From NCBI RefSeq assembly GCF_905404315.1, contig NC_066265.1, positions 12,757,501 to 12,821,500 of the forward strand: a stretch of DNA of 64,000 nt, read 5' to 3'. Each line of letters begins with the position of its first letter. Position 1 is the stretch's first letter. Source of the DNA: Leptidea sinapis. Its lineage: Eukaryota > Arthropoda > Insecta > Lepidoptera > Pieridae. Of the stretch, positions 30,316-45,300 are shown piece after piece. The translations under genes were made by a program, and so were the position numbers. The notes beneath the pieces are model-generated. The model was given only the letters and a program-made list of their open reading frames with translations, had not been told where the DNA came from and ran no database searches.

Positions 30316-33300
30316 ATGGAAAGAAGAACTTTAAATGTCATTTTGGCATTCGCCTTGATAACCAATGGACTATGTTTGCCTTCGCATCTGAGAAGATTTA
30401 AACGACAGGTGAATACTTTGGTGAGTACATTATACATAGACCATACCGCGAATCTTTAACAGTTAGCGAAATTAGTTACATTAGACCAGTGCGAGGCTCC
30501 TTTGCACAGGATGCCAGCTTGATTATGGGTACCACAACGGCGCCTATTTCTGCCGTGAAGTATGTGTAAATGTTACTGTGTTTCGGTCTGAAGGGCGCAG
30601 TAACTTGGGAACTTACTGGTCAAATGAGATAACATCTTATGTATCAAGGTGACGAGGGAAATTATTGTAGTGCTGCTCAATTTTTGGGGATTTTCAAGAA
30701 TCTTGAGTGGCACCGCATTGTCATTGTCATTTTCATAAAAAAAAATTCGCGCATGACTCCCCGATCCCTAAATCTTGTGTGTGAGACTTTATTGAATATT
30801 TTACGCATTCAACGACACCGCTAAAGTTTCGCGCCAGAACCTATTTTAATTTAGATAAAATGTACTTATGTATTTATTTGTTGCAAAAATATAAGTAATA
30901 TATATGTCGATGCTATCGTTCTGTCCATTTGATATAAATAACAATTATAAGATTAATATCTTATCATATTAAAAAAATAAAATACTCTATTTGATTGAAA
31001 GGAGTGGCCGTTGAGTTTCTTGTATGTTCTTACCACGAGCTCTTCTTTTTCCAAACATATGGTAGATTCACGGACTAGTAAAAAAAGAAGGACTCCGCGG
31101 CGTGATATTAGCAAGTGAAGCACCGTTATGCTAGTGTGTGTGCGGTTACGGGGGATACTAAGACAATTTTTTCTCCCTGAAATGGCCACAAAAACTTATA
31201 TAGTATCGTTTTAACAATCTTTCACAACGCACGTCGGCATTTTTAAAATATTTTATTGAGACGCAAACTGATCTGTCACAGACGATGACAATTCTCATAA
31301 TGGCCACCGATCGGCCTGTAGTAGTGTAAGTGTGCGCGTGGAGCTATGTATTTACACGTTAATCGGCTTGTTTTGGTGCTACACTGCTATGTAAGGTGAC
31401 ACGGAGTCCTTATTTTTTTACTAGTCCGTGGGTAGATTCAGTAATTTAAAAGAAATATTTATAGTGACTATTCAAAAGCGCTTAGTTTAATCCTTATCAA
31501 ATAAAGTTTATTTGACTTTGACTATGATAAACTACTAGCTGACCCGACAGACGTTGTTCTGTAGATAATAAACAAAATACTGTTTTATGGAAATTTGCCA
31601 ATAATATTTCAAAGCATCAAGAATTATTTTATAACGTATGCTCCTTGTTGTTATAATGAAATTGGTTCACAGCAGAACTGTCAACCCGCGCATCAATAAA
31701 TTCTCTCACAGTAAATATGTCCATACAAAACAAAAATTGGAAATAAACATAATTATGGGTCCCAAATCGAAATAAAAACTATCCTATCTCTCAAGTTGGA
31801 CCTAATTGCACTCCATGAAGTAATCCATAAAAGGCATAAAGGCATAAAGGCATAAAGGCATTTATTTTCTCAAAATTGATTCCTTTAGAATTCTTTTTGA
31901 TGTCATTTCTTATACTACTAGATACTACTATTTATTTAAATCCGTTTATTAGTTTAGGAGTTCATCGCGGACAAACAACGTGTCACGTAATTTATATATA
32001 TTAAGATGATAATTCATAGATTAATAAATTAAATTAACCATCAAAGAAAAGGTTTGTTTATGTGGCTCATTGTCAATATCTCAAAATTAAAGTATTTACT
32101 TTAAGGTATTTACCTTAGATTAAGGATTGGTCTCCGCTGCGCTCCTAGATACCGCATTACCTAAGAACAATAGCTTTTTTATTACGGCAACTATTAAATG
32201 CTTGTGTGCGTGGCATCTTGACACTCAATGGCATCTTTCAAATTTTGTAACATACGCCATTTAATATTGAAATTAATAAAATACAAATTACTCACTGATG
32301 ATATTATGTGATCCCAGTGTGTTTCTTATTTCTTGTAGTATTAGTTTTTACCAAGTTTTACTATGCAACCCGGAATTTTAGTTTCAATTATTAGCAAAGC
32401 TTAACAGAACATGTGGCACGTCAACGTCACAAATTGTTCAAGACTGGGTCGAGTACGCTCATTTGGGCGTAGTATTAGTTGCCGCACTTTGCGACTACGC
32501 CTGCGGTATCTAGTTGGAGCGCAGCGGAGACCAATCCTTAATGTAAGATCTCAAAATTAAAGTAAATACCTTTCGTTTTCCATTAGATATAACTATTTTT
32601 CAGAAAAATGTAGCTGACTAGCTTTATGTCAAGGTTTTTTTTCTTATTACGCAATACCATTGATTATTTAATAGAAGTACTCTCCCTCTGCTTCCCTCTA
32701 TTTTGCCCTCAATGACCCTCCTGCTTTAATCATATTTTTTTATGAAAATAAGGGACGAGACGGGCAGGACGTTCATCTGATGGTAATTGATACACCCTGC
32801 CCATTACAATGCAGTGCCGCTCAGGATTCTTGAAAAACCTAGGCGACGTAGCTAGTGAAATTACTGGGCAAATGAGACTTAACATCTTACGTCTCAAAGT
32901 AACGAGCGCAATTGTAGAGCCGCTCAGAATTTTGGGTTTTTCAAGAATCCTGAGCACTGCATTGCTATTGGCAGGGCATATCAATTACCAGCTGATCCTC
33001 CTGCTCGTCTCGTCCCTTATTTTCATAAAAAAAGACAGCCACTCTTGGCATTAGCTCCTTGGCATTTTGAATTAAAACCACGAGTTAATGCACACTTGGA
33101 CAAATAAAATAAGTCACGCATTATATACTTTTTACTCATAATAGTCTGCAAACTTAAAGCATTGCTAATTCTCACTCTGTCCTCTTCTATTGACCTAAGT
33201 CAGAATAAGAAATAACACTCCCAAGCGGCTGTTTAAAGTTAGCGGACCATTATGAATAAGGGGGTAAATCTGTGATTTTATGGTCATAGATTTCATAATA

Positions 33301-36300
33301 AAGGCATTATTGTGCAGTTAAATATAATATCTGTCGGATAGTCCCTTCACTATACAAAATAATCAGAACTAAAATAAAAATGGTTGGTAATTGCAACTAC
33401 AATTCTCGACCCTGTAAAGTGAAAATAACCAACAAAATTACAGAATGTCTTATGACGTAAACAGGAAGTATACTTTATAGTCTTTAGGTAAAACCGGTAC
33501 CTACATACATTCACATTTTATAAGTAGGTATATAAAATTGGTTTCTGTACTCTTGCAAACAAATGCCTTTCAAAAGCAGTCATTATGTATGTCCCGTTAG
33601 TCTGTCTGTCGGTAAATCTGTTTTTAGGGTTCCGTAGCCAAATAGCAAAAAACGGAACCCTGATGGATTCATCATGTCTGTCTGTCTGTCCGTCACAGCC
33701 ATTTTTTTCCGAAACTATAAGAACTATACTGTTGAAACTTGGTAAGTAGATGTATTCTGTGAACCTGAACTGAAGATGTATTGTGAAAAAAAAAAATTGG
33801 GAGTTCTTGAACTTGGAAACTGAAACTTAAAATTATTTTTCATCAAATCCATACGTTTTTTTTAAACTGAAAGTGATAAAATGTATGTCTCCCTTATAAC
33901 TTCTAAAATAAGATAATGTTAAAACTAAAAAAAAATATATGATTTACCATGCAAACTTCCACCGAAAATTGGTTTGAACGAGATCTAGTAAGTAGTTGTT
34001 TTTTATACGTCATAAATCGTAAACCGCGATTTACCTTTCATTCAATCAACTCAAATATTATTATTATTATTAAAGAACTTTTATATTATTTTACTAGGCG
34101 CTACGGAACTCTTCATGAGCGAGTCCGTCTCGCACTAAGCCGCTTTTTTATTTTGTTTTCGTCTAGGGTCTGTGGATCACAAAGATATGTGGATATCCAG
34201 TACTGAGATACGTTGAAATATATTTTTCTGGGGATGTATTACGAAACGGGTAGATGGAGGTAACACTAGAAATATTGGATAAGGATTGCTTGTAACTTAT
34301 TCTAGTAGGTTTCATAAGATACAATATATTTGCTCAATGTACATATACACTTTTATAATAGTCCCAGTCCCAGCTACTGTTCAGGCTAATGCCTATAGAT
34401 AATTCTATAACTAAATTTAAATGTTTTATTAAAAAAATGCTCTGTCGGTAATTCTACTCTCCACAGCTATCATTATTATCATTATGGGGAAGAGTATCAA
34501 GAATACTGGCAGCGTTACCGGGCTGGATAGCTAGGCTGATCCGTTTACCGAAATAGCTGCCAGCGCTTGGGTCCAGTAGCCAGCGGTGGATTTACAATAG
34601 GGGCAGTTGGGGCAAGTGCCCAGGGTGGCAAATTTTTAGGGCGGCAAAATTGTGAAGTGAAAAAATTTTTTTTAGTCTTATCAAGATTGCTTAATATACT
34701 TAATTAATTCTTGAGTTAATCAATAATTTTTGAATAAATTGATAATTCAAGAAATTCAATTTATCCATTATTTGTAAATTCATGTTTATATTTTACTAGC
34801 TGACCCGGCAAACGTTGTTTTGCCATATAAAGTATAATTCACGCGATAGTTTTATAAGTAATAAAATATTGCCTATTTTATAGCCTGTACATCATTTTGT
34901 TCTATTGTCAATAGTTTTTGCAGCGCACGCAAAAATAGGTTTTCGATTTTACACCTTGTGTTACAAAATAGCAATTTTATTACGAATCCCTAATTTTGAA
35001 AAAAAAAACATAGCCTTTAGCCTTCCTCGATAAATGGACTACCCAACACTGAAAGAATCATTCAAATCGGACCAGTAGTACCAGAGATTAGCGCGTTCAA
35101 ACAAACACTGCAGCTTTATAATATTAGTATACATATAAGTAACATATAATAAAGTTTCTGCAATAAATTAGTTATTTTAGTTTTACCAAAAATAAAATAT
35201 ATAAACTATAAGTTTAAGTGAAATTCCAGTATTGGGGCGGATTTTTTTCCGGTGCCCAGGGGTGCCATTAAGTTTAAATCCGGCCCTGCCCTATTGATGC
35301 GTATAGATATATAGTACGTAACTAAATAATATACAATTCTTTTATATATTTATTTACGCAATACAAACAGATTACAATCATTTCTAACCTAAAGTCTTAA
35401 TTAAATTACATACATTTAAATCCTATACAGCTTGAATAAGATTTTAAAATTAAATCAACTACAATAATCCTAATCTACTTAATTATTTTTATTAATTTAT
35501 TAAAAAGTAACGACAGTCTGGAATCGAATACATCTATTTCTAATTTAGCTATTTCATTATATGAGCTACACATTCTTATGATTGGGTTATAATACGAGGT
35601 ATTATTTGAACAAATGTCTGAAGTAAATGGTTTTGATCTTCGGCCCATTTGTCTAACGTCCATTCCCAATATTCAGTCTATCTCTGATTGTGGCTTACTA
35701 CTTACTAGATCTCGTTCAAACCAATATTCGGTGGAAGTATGCATGGTAATGTAAATAATATATTTTTTTTTGTTTTATCATTCTCTTATTTTAGAAGTTA
35801 CAGGGGGGGGGGACACATTTTATCACTTTGGAAGTGTCTCTCGCGCAAACTATTCAGTTTAAAAAAAAGCCACACGTATGGATTTGATGAAAAAAAAATT
35901 TGAGTTTCAGTTCTAAGTTCAAGAACTCCCGAAACTTATTGTTTTTTTTTTTTCTATTGTTGTGTTAAAATGTTAATGCAGTTCGCTAACTTTTCTGTCC
36001 CAATGAACTTATCAACGGTAACTCACCTTATCCGTACACGCTGTCTGTCAATGGGACGACGTATAGCTTACCAGAGATAGAAGTTTTTATGAAAATTGCA
36101 ATTCACGCGTCCCGATATAAGGCGATAAGAATGACTTATCAGGTATATTGGGACAGCTTCAGATTATTGACAGCTCATTACTGACAGTAGAAGGTAGTCA
36201 TTTATCTCTATCTGTGGATAGTATATTGGGAACGGCTGTAATATTTATGTTTATCTGAGATAGCAAAGCGGGATAGACTAACGGCCGTTTTCAATAACGT

Positions 36301-39300
36301 CTCTCGAGTTACAGATATATTGCTAGCACCGTTTAATGACAAGATCTTATCTATCCATACTTATATTATTAGCTCTTATAGTCCAATGCTATCTGTCGAT
36401 AGGTTATTGGAATGTGAGTAAGCGTAAAAGGATAGATTTTTCTACCTCTAGTAAGTTAAACTGAGGATAGATAGATTATTGAAAACAGCCTTTAGTTGTT
36501 ATGTAGTACTTTGTGGAGGGTCAAAAAATCTTTTGATAACCTCTAGTTTTAATACGACTATCCTAAGATCATTTTTCTTTCATTTCCAGCCAGTGAGCCA
36601 GTCTACGGAGAAAACGCCCACGACTCTCACAGTAAATAGTGATGCGATAAGTATCAACAACAATGGATCCCCCCAATCAGTACCCATCGACAAATCTGAC
36701 GAAGACCTGAAGTTCGAGGACACAGAACCGGTGGAGACGTCGGACGACACCGGCGGAAGCAACCTGTACAGTCTCCTGAATGTAGTTGGTGCTATTCTCC
36801 CTGGGGCGAGCAGTGCAAGCGTAAGTACCCTTATTCATATACAATAGAACCTCGTTAAGTCGAACCTCGATAAGTTGAAAACCTCCAAACCTCGAAAAAA
36901 TTTTTGTTTTCTTCCCTTCAAACACCAAAACCTCCATTACTCAAAAACTCAACAAAATTTGTCGAATTATCAGTGAGTCCCTCCAAGCCAGCTAAGTTCA
37001 TATTTTCCCTCCATAACTCGAAAAATTTAATTTTTCCTTTGTATCTCGAACACAGCAATGTTTAATTATAAATCGTGACTTTTAAGGATGTTTTGAAATT
37101 TTTTTTGATTTATAAATATAAATAAAATTTATAAGAATGAATCTCAACCTTTTTATGTCGAATCACAATACGCTCATCTCCCTTGATATTCAACTTAAAG
37201 AGGTTCAACTGTATTACTTTCTTAAAATACAGTAGTACACTTCTTTTTATTCTACTCTGATATTGCAAGGTGTTGTACGTTTGTTTGCACTCTTATTCCG
37301 GTACTTGACGGTGAATCACGACCTTATTTTGCGGGTGCGACTCACTCACGAACCATAGACTAACAATTTACTAGAGTATAGACGAACAAAGCATGCGAGA
37401 GAACATCATCTCTAAAGGAGAAACAGCAATATAGAAAATTAAAGCGAATCTATTGTTAGTGTAACCGGTGTTCCTTGACAAGTCGTAAGCAGTCAGCCAC
37501 GTTTGGCGTAAGTTCCTTGGTATTTTGAACATTAAACCACATGGTAACGCACATATTAAGAATCACAAACAAATGAGAATTGGGCTTTATTTTGGGCCCA
37601 TTATCGGGCTGATAAGTTGTCTATACGGTATATATATAAAGTATATTCTAAGTTAATGCAGTGAAATATTCGCGACAAATATAGCAAGCACTCTACATTC
37701 GCAACGGTATAACGCTTTGTTCTATACAAGTCCTGCAACGAAGCGCAACTTCTATCGCGGGCCAAAAACCAAAATTAGTTGGGGAACGCCGCGAAAAGCA
37801 AATTTGAAGCCGTAAACCATTAAGAAATACAGTTTGTGACCTTTGGCGGCAAGGATGAGAAGCCAGGCATAGCTTCTGTGATTCCTCTGGTGTTACAAGA
37901 GAATGTGGCCGGAGGTAATCATTGAACACCGAGTAATCACACCCTTAAGGTCGCTTGTCCTCTTTTTCCATAAAAAAATCTAGATGAAAGACCACCCGCA
38001 ACTACGACCGCTCAATTTTCTTTACGTGGCAATTAGAGCATTACGCTGGCTCTACATTTGCCCATAAATCGCGGCCATAATATTCGATTGCGACTCACTT
38101 CCTATTAATTCACGATTAAGCACAAGATCACAATTAATTTCAATGAACTTTTAATGCACAGCACGGTCAGTGAAAGTGGATATTCCTCGCACCGGCACAT
38201 TAACCCTCAAACCAAGGATAAGTACGCACTTTTAAATCATTTTATTATTCTATACAATTTTGTATATACCTTCTAGTATTGCAAAACAAATTGCAGGTAT
38301 TTCTGCGCAATTTAATCCAAATTACAGCAAGGCAGCACAAGCATATGATTGAGCCACGCCAGGATATTGCAAATGGCTTCTATTACGTCAATACTACGCA
38401 ATTTGAGAGGCAAGAAAGTAGCAGCGAGGAATCTAATAGTAATTCTGATGAGAATGTGGAGGGAAGCAAAGAGGGACTAGATTCCGAATTGGAGTCTGGT
38501 GAAGATTACGATGAGCCTCCTGGTGGAGGTGATGGACAGGGAGGAGGGTTGTTGGGTTTACTAGCAGGGCTCAGCGGTGGAGTAAGTATATTCATTAAAG
38601 CAGATTATTTATAGGACTCTAAGAAGCATAATAATTCATTTGAACGTCATTAAAAACTTAAACTGTGAAGAGTTTCATATTAAAATAATTATAACGTAAA
38701 ATAAAACAACAATACAAAATAAGTAATGATATATGCACATAATGTAATAAAATACTAAATATATTGATAAAAGTATAACCTAATAGTATTGATAATATTA
38801 AAAATAACGGGTTGCATTCCGGGAGTGCCGGCAGAAGTGAAAACTTGAACATGAACGTTGTGCATTTTTTAATATTTTGGAATAATTTCACATGAATTCC
38901 TCTATTTATCCGTATAAAAGTACATTAACATATGCGTTATCGTACACATCGTCGTATCGGACAATTTATATTACATAAAAAAATTAACACTTCAGAACTA
39001 TTACAATTATTTAACACCAAAAAGTTTATCTCTCAGAAAAAACAACTTTCATCCATAATTTCAACGACTGTCTTACAAATATTCGATCAGGTCACGTGTC
39101 CTGACGCGATTTTAACATTTTATACCTATCCCAAGAAAAGCGTTCAATGCCACTAAGGAAGTTTTCACTTAAAAAATAAATTACAAATGACAAGACAATA
39201 ATAAGTCATACAGTGTTTAAACTAAGTTAGGTATAAAATTTGTAAGACTAAAAAACTAAGTATAGAAGATTTTGGTACCAATTGCCCCGTTTAAGATTTT

Positions 39301-42300
39301 CATTTCAATAACCTTAATGTATAGTATTTTTTTGCATATATTAACTTACTATTTATTATAATTTTTTTGTTTGTTTTCTTTAAATGTAAACAATTGTATT
39401 TTAGGAAGATGGGCAATCAGACTTGGGTTCATTATTAGCTACAGTTAGCGGCATTATAGCAAATCTAAGCGTAAGTTTTTGTATATAATGTATAAATAAT
39501 AAATTAATATATGTATCTACTGATAGTATCAATTAATTTGAATTTTAGGGCGATGGCATCGATCTAAATGCTCTCATAGCTTCTGGAATCGGACTTTTTG
39601 TTGGATTGTTGGTATGTGAAAATATTTTCAACAAGGTATGTATTGTTTATTAATAAGATTAATTATGAATGTATTTACAGTCCGAAGGTGATCAAAACCC
39701 CGGTGCGGTGGTTGCCAGTTACCTACTAACCTCTTTGGACACTATCACAGGAGGCGGCGCGGTATTCAAAGCAACTTATCTAATTTTTTTTCGCTTGGCT
39801 GCTTTAATTTATTATAATCTGTATTTTTACAGCAAAATAATGGCGCCTTTTTCGGGAACTTTTTATCGAAATTGGTGAAAGGAACAAGTGCCGTGAGTAT
39901 TTTTTTTTTTTGTAAGAAATATCTTTATGGGCTACATCGCATGAACAAGGACATGAAACAAGTAAAATATTAATAATTTTTGGTGCTTTATAAACGTTCT
40001 TAATTCCGACACTGTGAATGTTTTAGGTGGCTATAGTAAAGGTGTATAATACTATATTATGTATAATATTATATTATATTAAATATTTAGGCTTTTATAA
40101 TGTCACGTTATAAGTCCATAGATAAATTGAATAATTTAAAAATGGAATTTAATTACCAATAGGTGTAAGTTGCAGTAATCACAGCAAAATAAAATTAATT
40201 GCATGACAGTTGTTATAATAATGTAACAGTCATCAGCTATAGCTAATTTTTCGTTTCACTCACGCAAGGAATATGAAATAAGCAATCGAATTAAAAAAAA
40301 ATAGACGTACTATTTGAAAAAAAGGATAAAAATTAATTAAAACAATAAGAATTGTGGTGCGTTCCACTACCACACGATAGAAGAAAAAAAACTTCATGAA
40401 GTAAAATATTCCAATCTTTTATTCTGACAGTCTTTCGCCGTCTTGAGTTGAAATTAGCAGAACAAGCGTAACATATCCGAGCGTGACACTCAAAATAATC
40501 TTAAATAAGACTTCGTATATGGTCAGCGGGCTCAGAATAATAATAACACGTCACAGGCCTATCCCAAATCAAATATCTAATATTTCGAATTCAAAATCAG
40601 AAAGATCATGATTCGCGCCGAACTCAGTAACAAGAGCTTTCGCACTACGTCCGATCCGAATCCGATCCGTATCCGTGAAAACACGGTCCGCATTAGTCGT
40701 AGAACTATTTCTCGGGTAGTTTACGCACTAGATCTGGCATCCGTCATCCAATTTATTTCCGTCAACCGTTAGAAATAGTTCTACGACTACTTCGGACCGT
40801 GTTTTCACGGATATGGATCGGACGCAGTGTGAAAGCGCTCTTACTCTAGAATTGTTTTTAGTAGTGTTTTACGTTACCGACTAACCCGGTCGTTTGGTCG
40901 TGGGTTCAGCGAGGTCGATTTTTCGGTAGAGGATGCATAACCCCTAATTCTAAGTCGTGTGGTTGGGCTTCAGGGGCATTCTGCATCTAGACTGGTGATT
41001 ACCACTGGGAGGCTTCATTGCATAGGATGCCGTCTAGATTATGGGTATTACAACGGCGCCTTTTTCTGTCGTGAAGCAGTAATGTTAAAACATTATTGTG
41101 TTTCTGTCTGAAGGGTTGCCGTAGCTAGCGAAATTACTGGGCAAATGAGACATAACATTAAGATGTCTTAAAGTGACGAGCGCATTTATAGTGCTGCTCA
41201 GAATTTCGGGTTTCTTCAAGAATCCTAAGCGGCATGCACTACGTTATAATGGGCAGGGTGTATCAATTACCATCAGCTGATCATCCTGCTCGTCTCGTTC
41301 CTTACGCTCATAAAAAAGACTAACAAATATTAGCGGAATCAACACTTAACGTAACTCATAACTAAATAAATTCAAATTCAATTATATTATGAACTTATTT
41401 TAGGGTGGCGATCCGGATGCTAGTTCAGAAGAAGATGGCACTCCACCAATGAAAGATTCAGCTGGTTTTTTCTCAAGTTTGCTCATGGCTCTCTTAGGAG
41501 ATATGTCAAAAGGATCCAGTAGCTCAAACTCATGGGGAAGGCAGCATTATTAAAAAGCCAAAGAATGTTGAAAACCCACCTACTCAAAAAAGTCCTTCCC
41601 TAATCATTAACCCTTCCCAGTTTTATTGAAGATTATTATAACATTTTAATATTATACGACTCCTTGATTATGACTGACAAATGTAGTTTTTAATAATTAT
41701 TCTTCAGTTGTTTCACATGTTCTGATTCTAATTTTCACTTACAGGTAACCATAACTATTAATATTTAACTGCACAAACACGTACACAAACAATAGTCTGT
41801 TCCAACTTTCAGACTCCATAAAACTGGTCACTCACTCATGGGGAAATGTGTACAAATATATAATAAAATCCCACATCATGTTACTGAACTTCTGTTATAT
41901 AAATTTAAGCTTCATATTAAGGAAAGTGTATTATAAAGTTCAGGAATATATAAACGATAAAAATAAAAATGTATGGATACTGTGAAAACTGTAAAGCGCG
42001 GGTAAAACTAGCTGAGTTTGTTGCCGGTTCTTCTCAGAACAAGTCCTCCTGGTAGGCTCTTGAGCCGATGGCATCAATAAAATTTTACTATCATAAGCAT
42101 ACAAATTGCACCTAAATTAATAAAGAAAGTTCATTTCATTTTACGGCAATCTTCGGAAGTCTACCAGTAAACCCATAGAATTCTTAATAGGTCATAGAAA
42201 TTTTGTAAAGTTGCATATTCCTTGTGAGTCAGCTGTCGTCTAAACTATATATTTCATACTTGTAATGATCCGGATATTGAGGAGTTTTCGCTGAAATTGT

Positions 42301-45300
42301 TGCGCAAAATGACGGTAATACGAATAAAACTCTGCGTGGCGAGTAAGTTGATTGTCTTATTTTTTTAAAGCGCACGAAATGTCGTTAAGTCGATTGTAAT
42401 AATGACGAAATCCACACGATTTCAAATAATTTATACTTATTTTAATAGCTTATTTTGATAGCTTTTAGTTAAATTCACTGAAATCACCCTGCCTGTAATC
42501 ATTATTTTGCTACACGTAAAATAGTACGCATAGATACAATTTCGCACACAAAAACTTGCGCGCAAAAATCGCCCCGTATCCAAGGGATATTCAAGGTATA
42601 GAGAGCCCATAGGTATAATGAATGCGATAAATATTTCTGTGGTCTAGTGCTAAAAGAGCCAGTTATCGATATCGAGCAAAAACGGGTAAATAAACCACTT
42701 TTGTTGCATGGGATCCTACGAATTGTTGTTCAAAATTTCAACTGTCTATCACGGTTCATTAGAAACATGCTGGTGACAGACGGACACACAGAATCAGCGG
42801 AGTCTTAGTAATATGGTTCCATTTTTATCCTTTGGTTTCGGCACCCTAAAAACAGAAGTTTAGTCAAAAAAACATACCGATGAATTAATAATTGAATTTT
42901 TTAATTCGTGTAATCACAGGATAAAGAAGCTTTTCGTAATTAGATCAACTGTCGTTCTGCTTATTACTCAATCAATACTACTCGCTGGTGGTCTATAAGT
43001 CACCTTTTTTTTGGAAGAGAAGGACAAACGAGCGTTCGGGTCACCTGATGCTAAGTGATTACCGCCGCATACATTCTCCTGCAAGACTAGAATATTATGT
43101 TATATACCGCACAAGGAAGCTCATTCCACAACTTGGTCGTACATGGAAGAAAGATGCTTGAAAACCCCCACTACGGAGGAACGCCACACATCCTGATGGT
43201 GGAGATGATATTGTAATTTGCGGCGTGTCGTGCGACGATGATATTCGGTGGCAGAAATGAGGTCAAACAGCTCTTCGGAACACTCCCCGTGATAAATGCG
43301 GTAGAGGACACTCTCTACGCAACACCAAGTGATCCAGGATCAGACTGTGTCCCCAACAATGCAAGCAGCTCTGCGTTGTGTCCCCAACAATACTTCATAT
43401 GTGGCCGCACTTGCGCTTTGTAGAGCGCTAGAATCTGGGCTGGTTTGAAGTATTGCCGTGCTCTATTTATGACCGTTAAACACGTCTACCTATGAGGAAA
43501 CATGTTTAACGCAGCTGTATCACTTCTAGTGACTTCTTATTACGATTTCTATGAGTGAACCACAGAAGACAGAAACTGCTTGTGACCACTGCTAGTCTCT
43601 ATGGGTTTTTCTCGGAGACTTTTATTACATTTAATGTTACAGTCTTTACAAATCTGGAAGGTAAATGCTTCTTAGTCTAGTGTATTCACAAATTGAGAAT
43701 AACTTTGTTATCCCATAGATTAATATGGGGTTATAGTTATGTTGTTGGGGTATCTAGAAAACTGGAGCAAAATTGAAAAATATTTTAGTTTTTTTGATAT
43801 ATACACTAAACACTTATTGTGTTCATAATTTTAAGCTTCTATGTCTGCTAGAAATGCATTAGAGTTTTGATGAATGGTCAGTCAGTCAAGGGGTGACAAA
43901 ATCTCTCTCTTGTGATTCCTCTGGTATTACGAGAGAGTATGGGCTACGGTGATCACCTACCATCAGTAGATCTTTATAATTTTTTGCAAATGGGTCACTA
44001 GCTTTTTGGCTGATCGGAGCATCAAGGTTGTTATCAACGGTGCATGCTCCGACTTAAAACCCATAAACGCTGGTGTCCCGCAAGGCTGCGTGCTATCCCC
44101 TACGCTGTTTCTTCTGCATATCAATGATATGCTGCAAATCAGCAATATTCATTGCTATGCGGACGACAGCACAGGGTATGCTTCCTACACCGGCCGTGCC
44201 AACATGTCCCGGGATAGCGTCGACAAGAATCGGAACAAACGTCTTGTGTCTGAAATCGAGACTATGCTTTGCAAAGTCTCGGAATGGGGCCGACAAAATT
44301 TAGTCCAATTCAACTCCAAGAAGACACAAGTTTGTGCGTTCACCACTAAAAAGTCTCCCTTTGTCGTATCCCCTCGATTCGAGATCACTCCTCTAACTGC
44401 CACAGCCTGTATTGGCATACTTGGCGTCGATATATCGAGCGACGTTCAGTTCCGTGGTCACTTGGAAGAGAAGGCCAAACTGGCCTCTAAAAAGTTTAGT
44501 GTACTCAGTAAGGCGAGACAGTACTTCACTAAAAGCCACCGCCTGCAACTTTATAAGGCGCAAATTCGGCCTCACATGGAATACTGTTCTCACCTCTGGG
44601 CGGGTGCTCCCCAGTACCAGCTTCTTCCATTTGACCGCATACAACGAAGAGCGGTTCGAATCATCGACGATCAAGTCATCTCCGATCGGCTTGATTCTCT
44701 AGCATTGCGTAGAGATGTGGGTTCTCTCTGCATCTTCTACCGAATTTATCACGGGGAGTGCTCAGAGGAGCTGTTCGGGTTGATTCCAGCGGCCGAATTC
44801 CACCATCGGACATTACGTGCAAAGTACCATCCGCATCACGTAGACGTCTGGCATTCCACAACCGCGCGTTTTCTTCGAAATTTCTTGCCTCGCACAGCCA
44901 CTTTGTGGAATCAACTACCGGCAGCGGTCTTCCCGAACAGATACGACTTAGGGACCTTCAAGAAAAAAGCATATTCCCACCTTAAAGGCCGGCAACGCAT
45001 TTCTTGACACACCTGTTGTTGCGGATGTCCATGGGCGGTTGCCTCACCTCTCCCCATCCCGTGAGCCTCTTGCCCGTTTGCCCCCTCTCATATAAAAAAA
45101 AAAAATATTCTCGTCTAACCTCCTCTTCCATAAAACAATCTGGACTACTAACGCACAGTAAAATTATTTTTGAATATTTAGTATGTATACACTTTATTTA
45201 ACGATATTTTCTATCAACAGGAACAATCTGGCGGTTTAGTTTCTACACTTTTAGGAATTCTGGCGTTTGTGTTACGACCAATACTAAGCATGGCAGCAAG

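Noticed and set aside
44006..45007. Host protein gene of 333 codons
   Set aside because: It carries reverse-transcriptase motifs and a LINE 3' end; it is a 5'-truncated retrotransposon.
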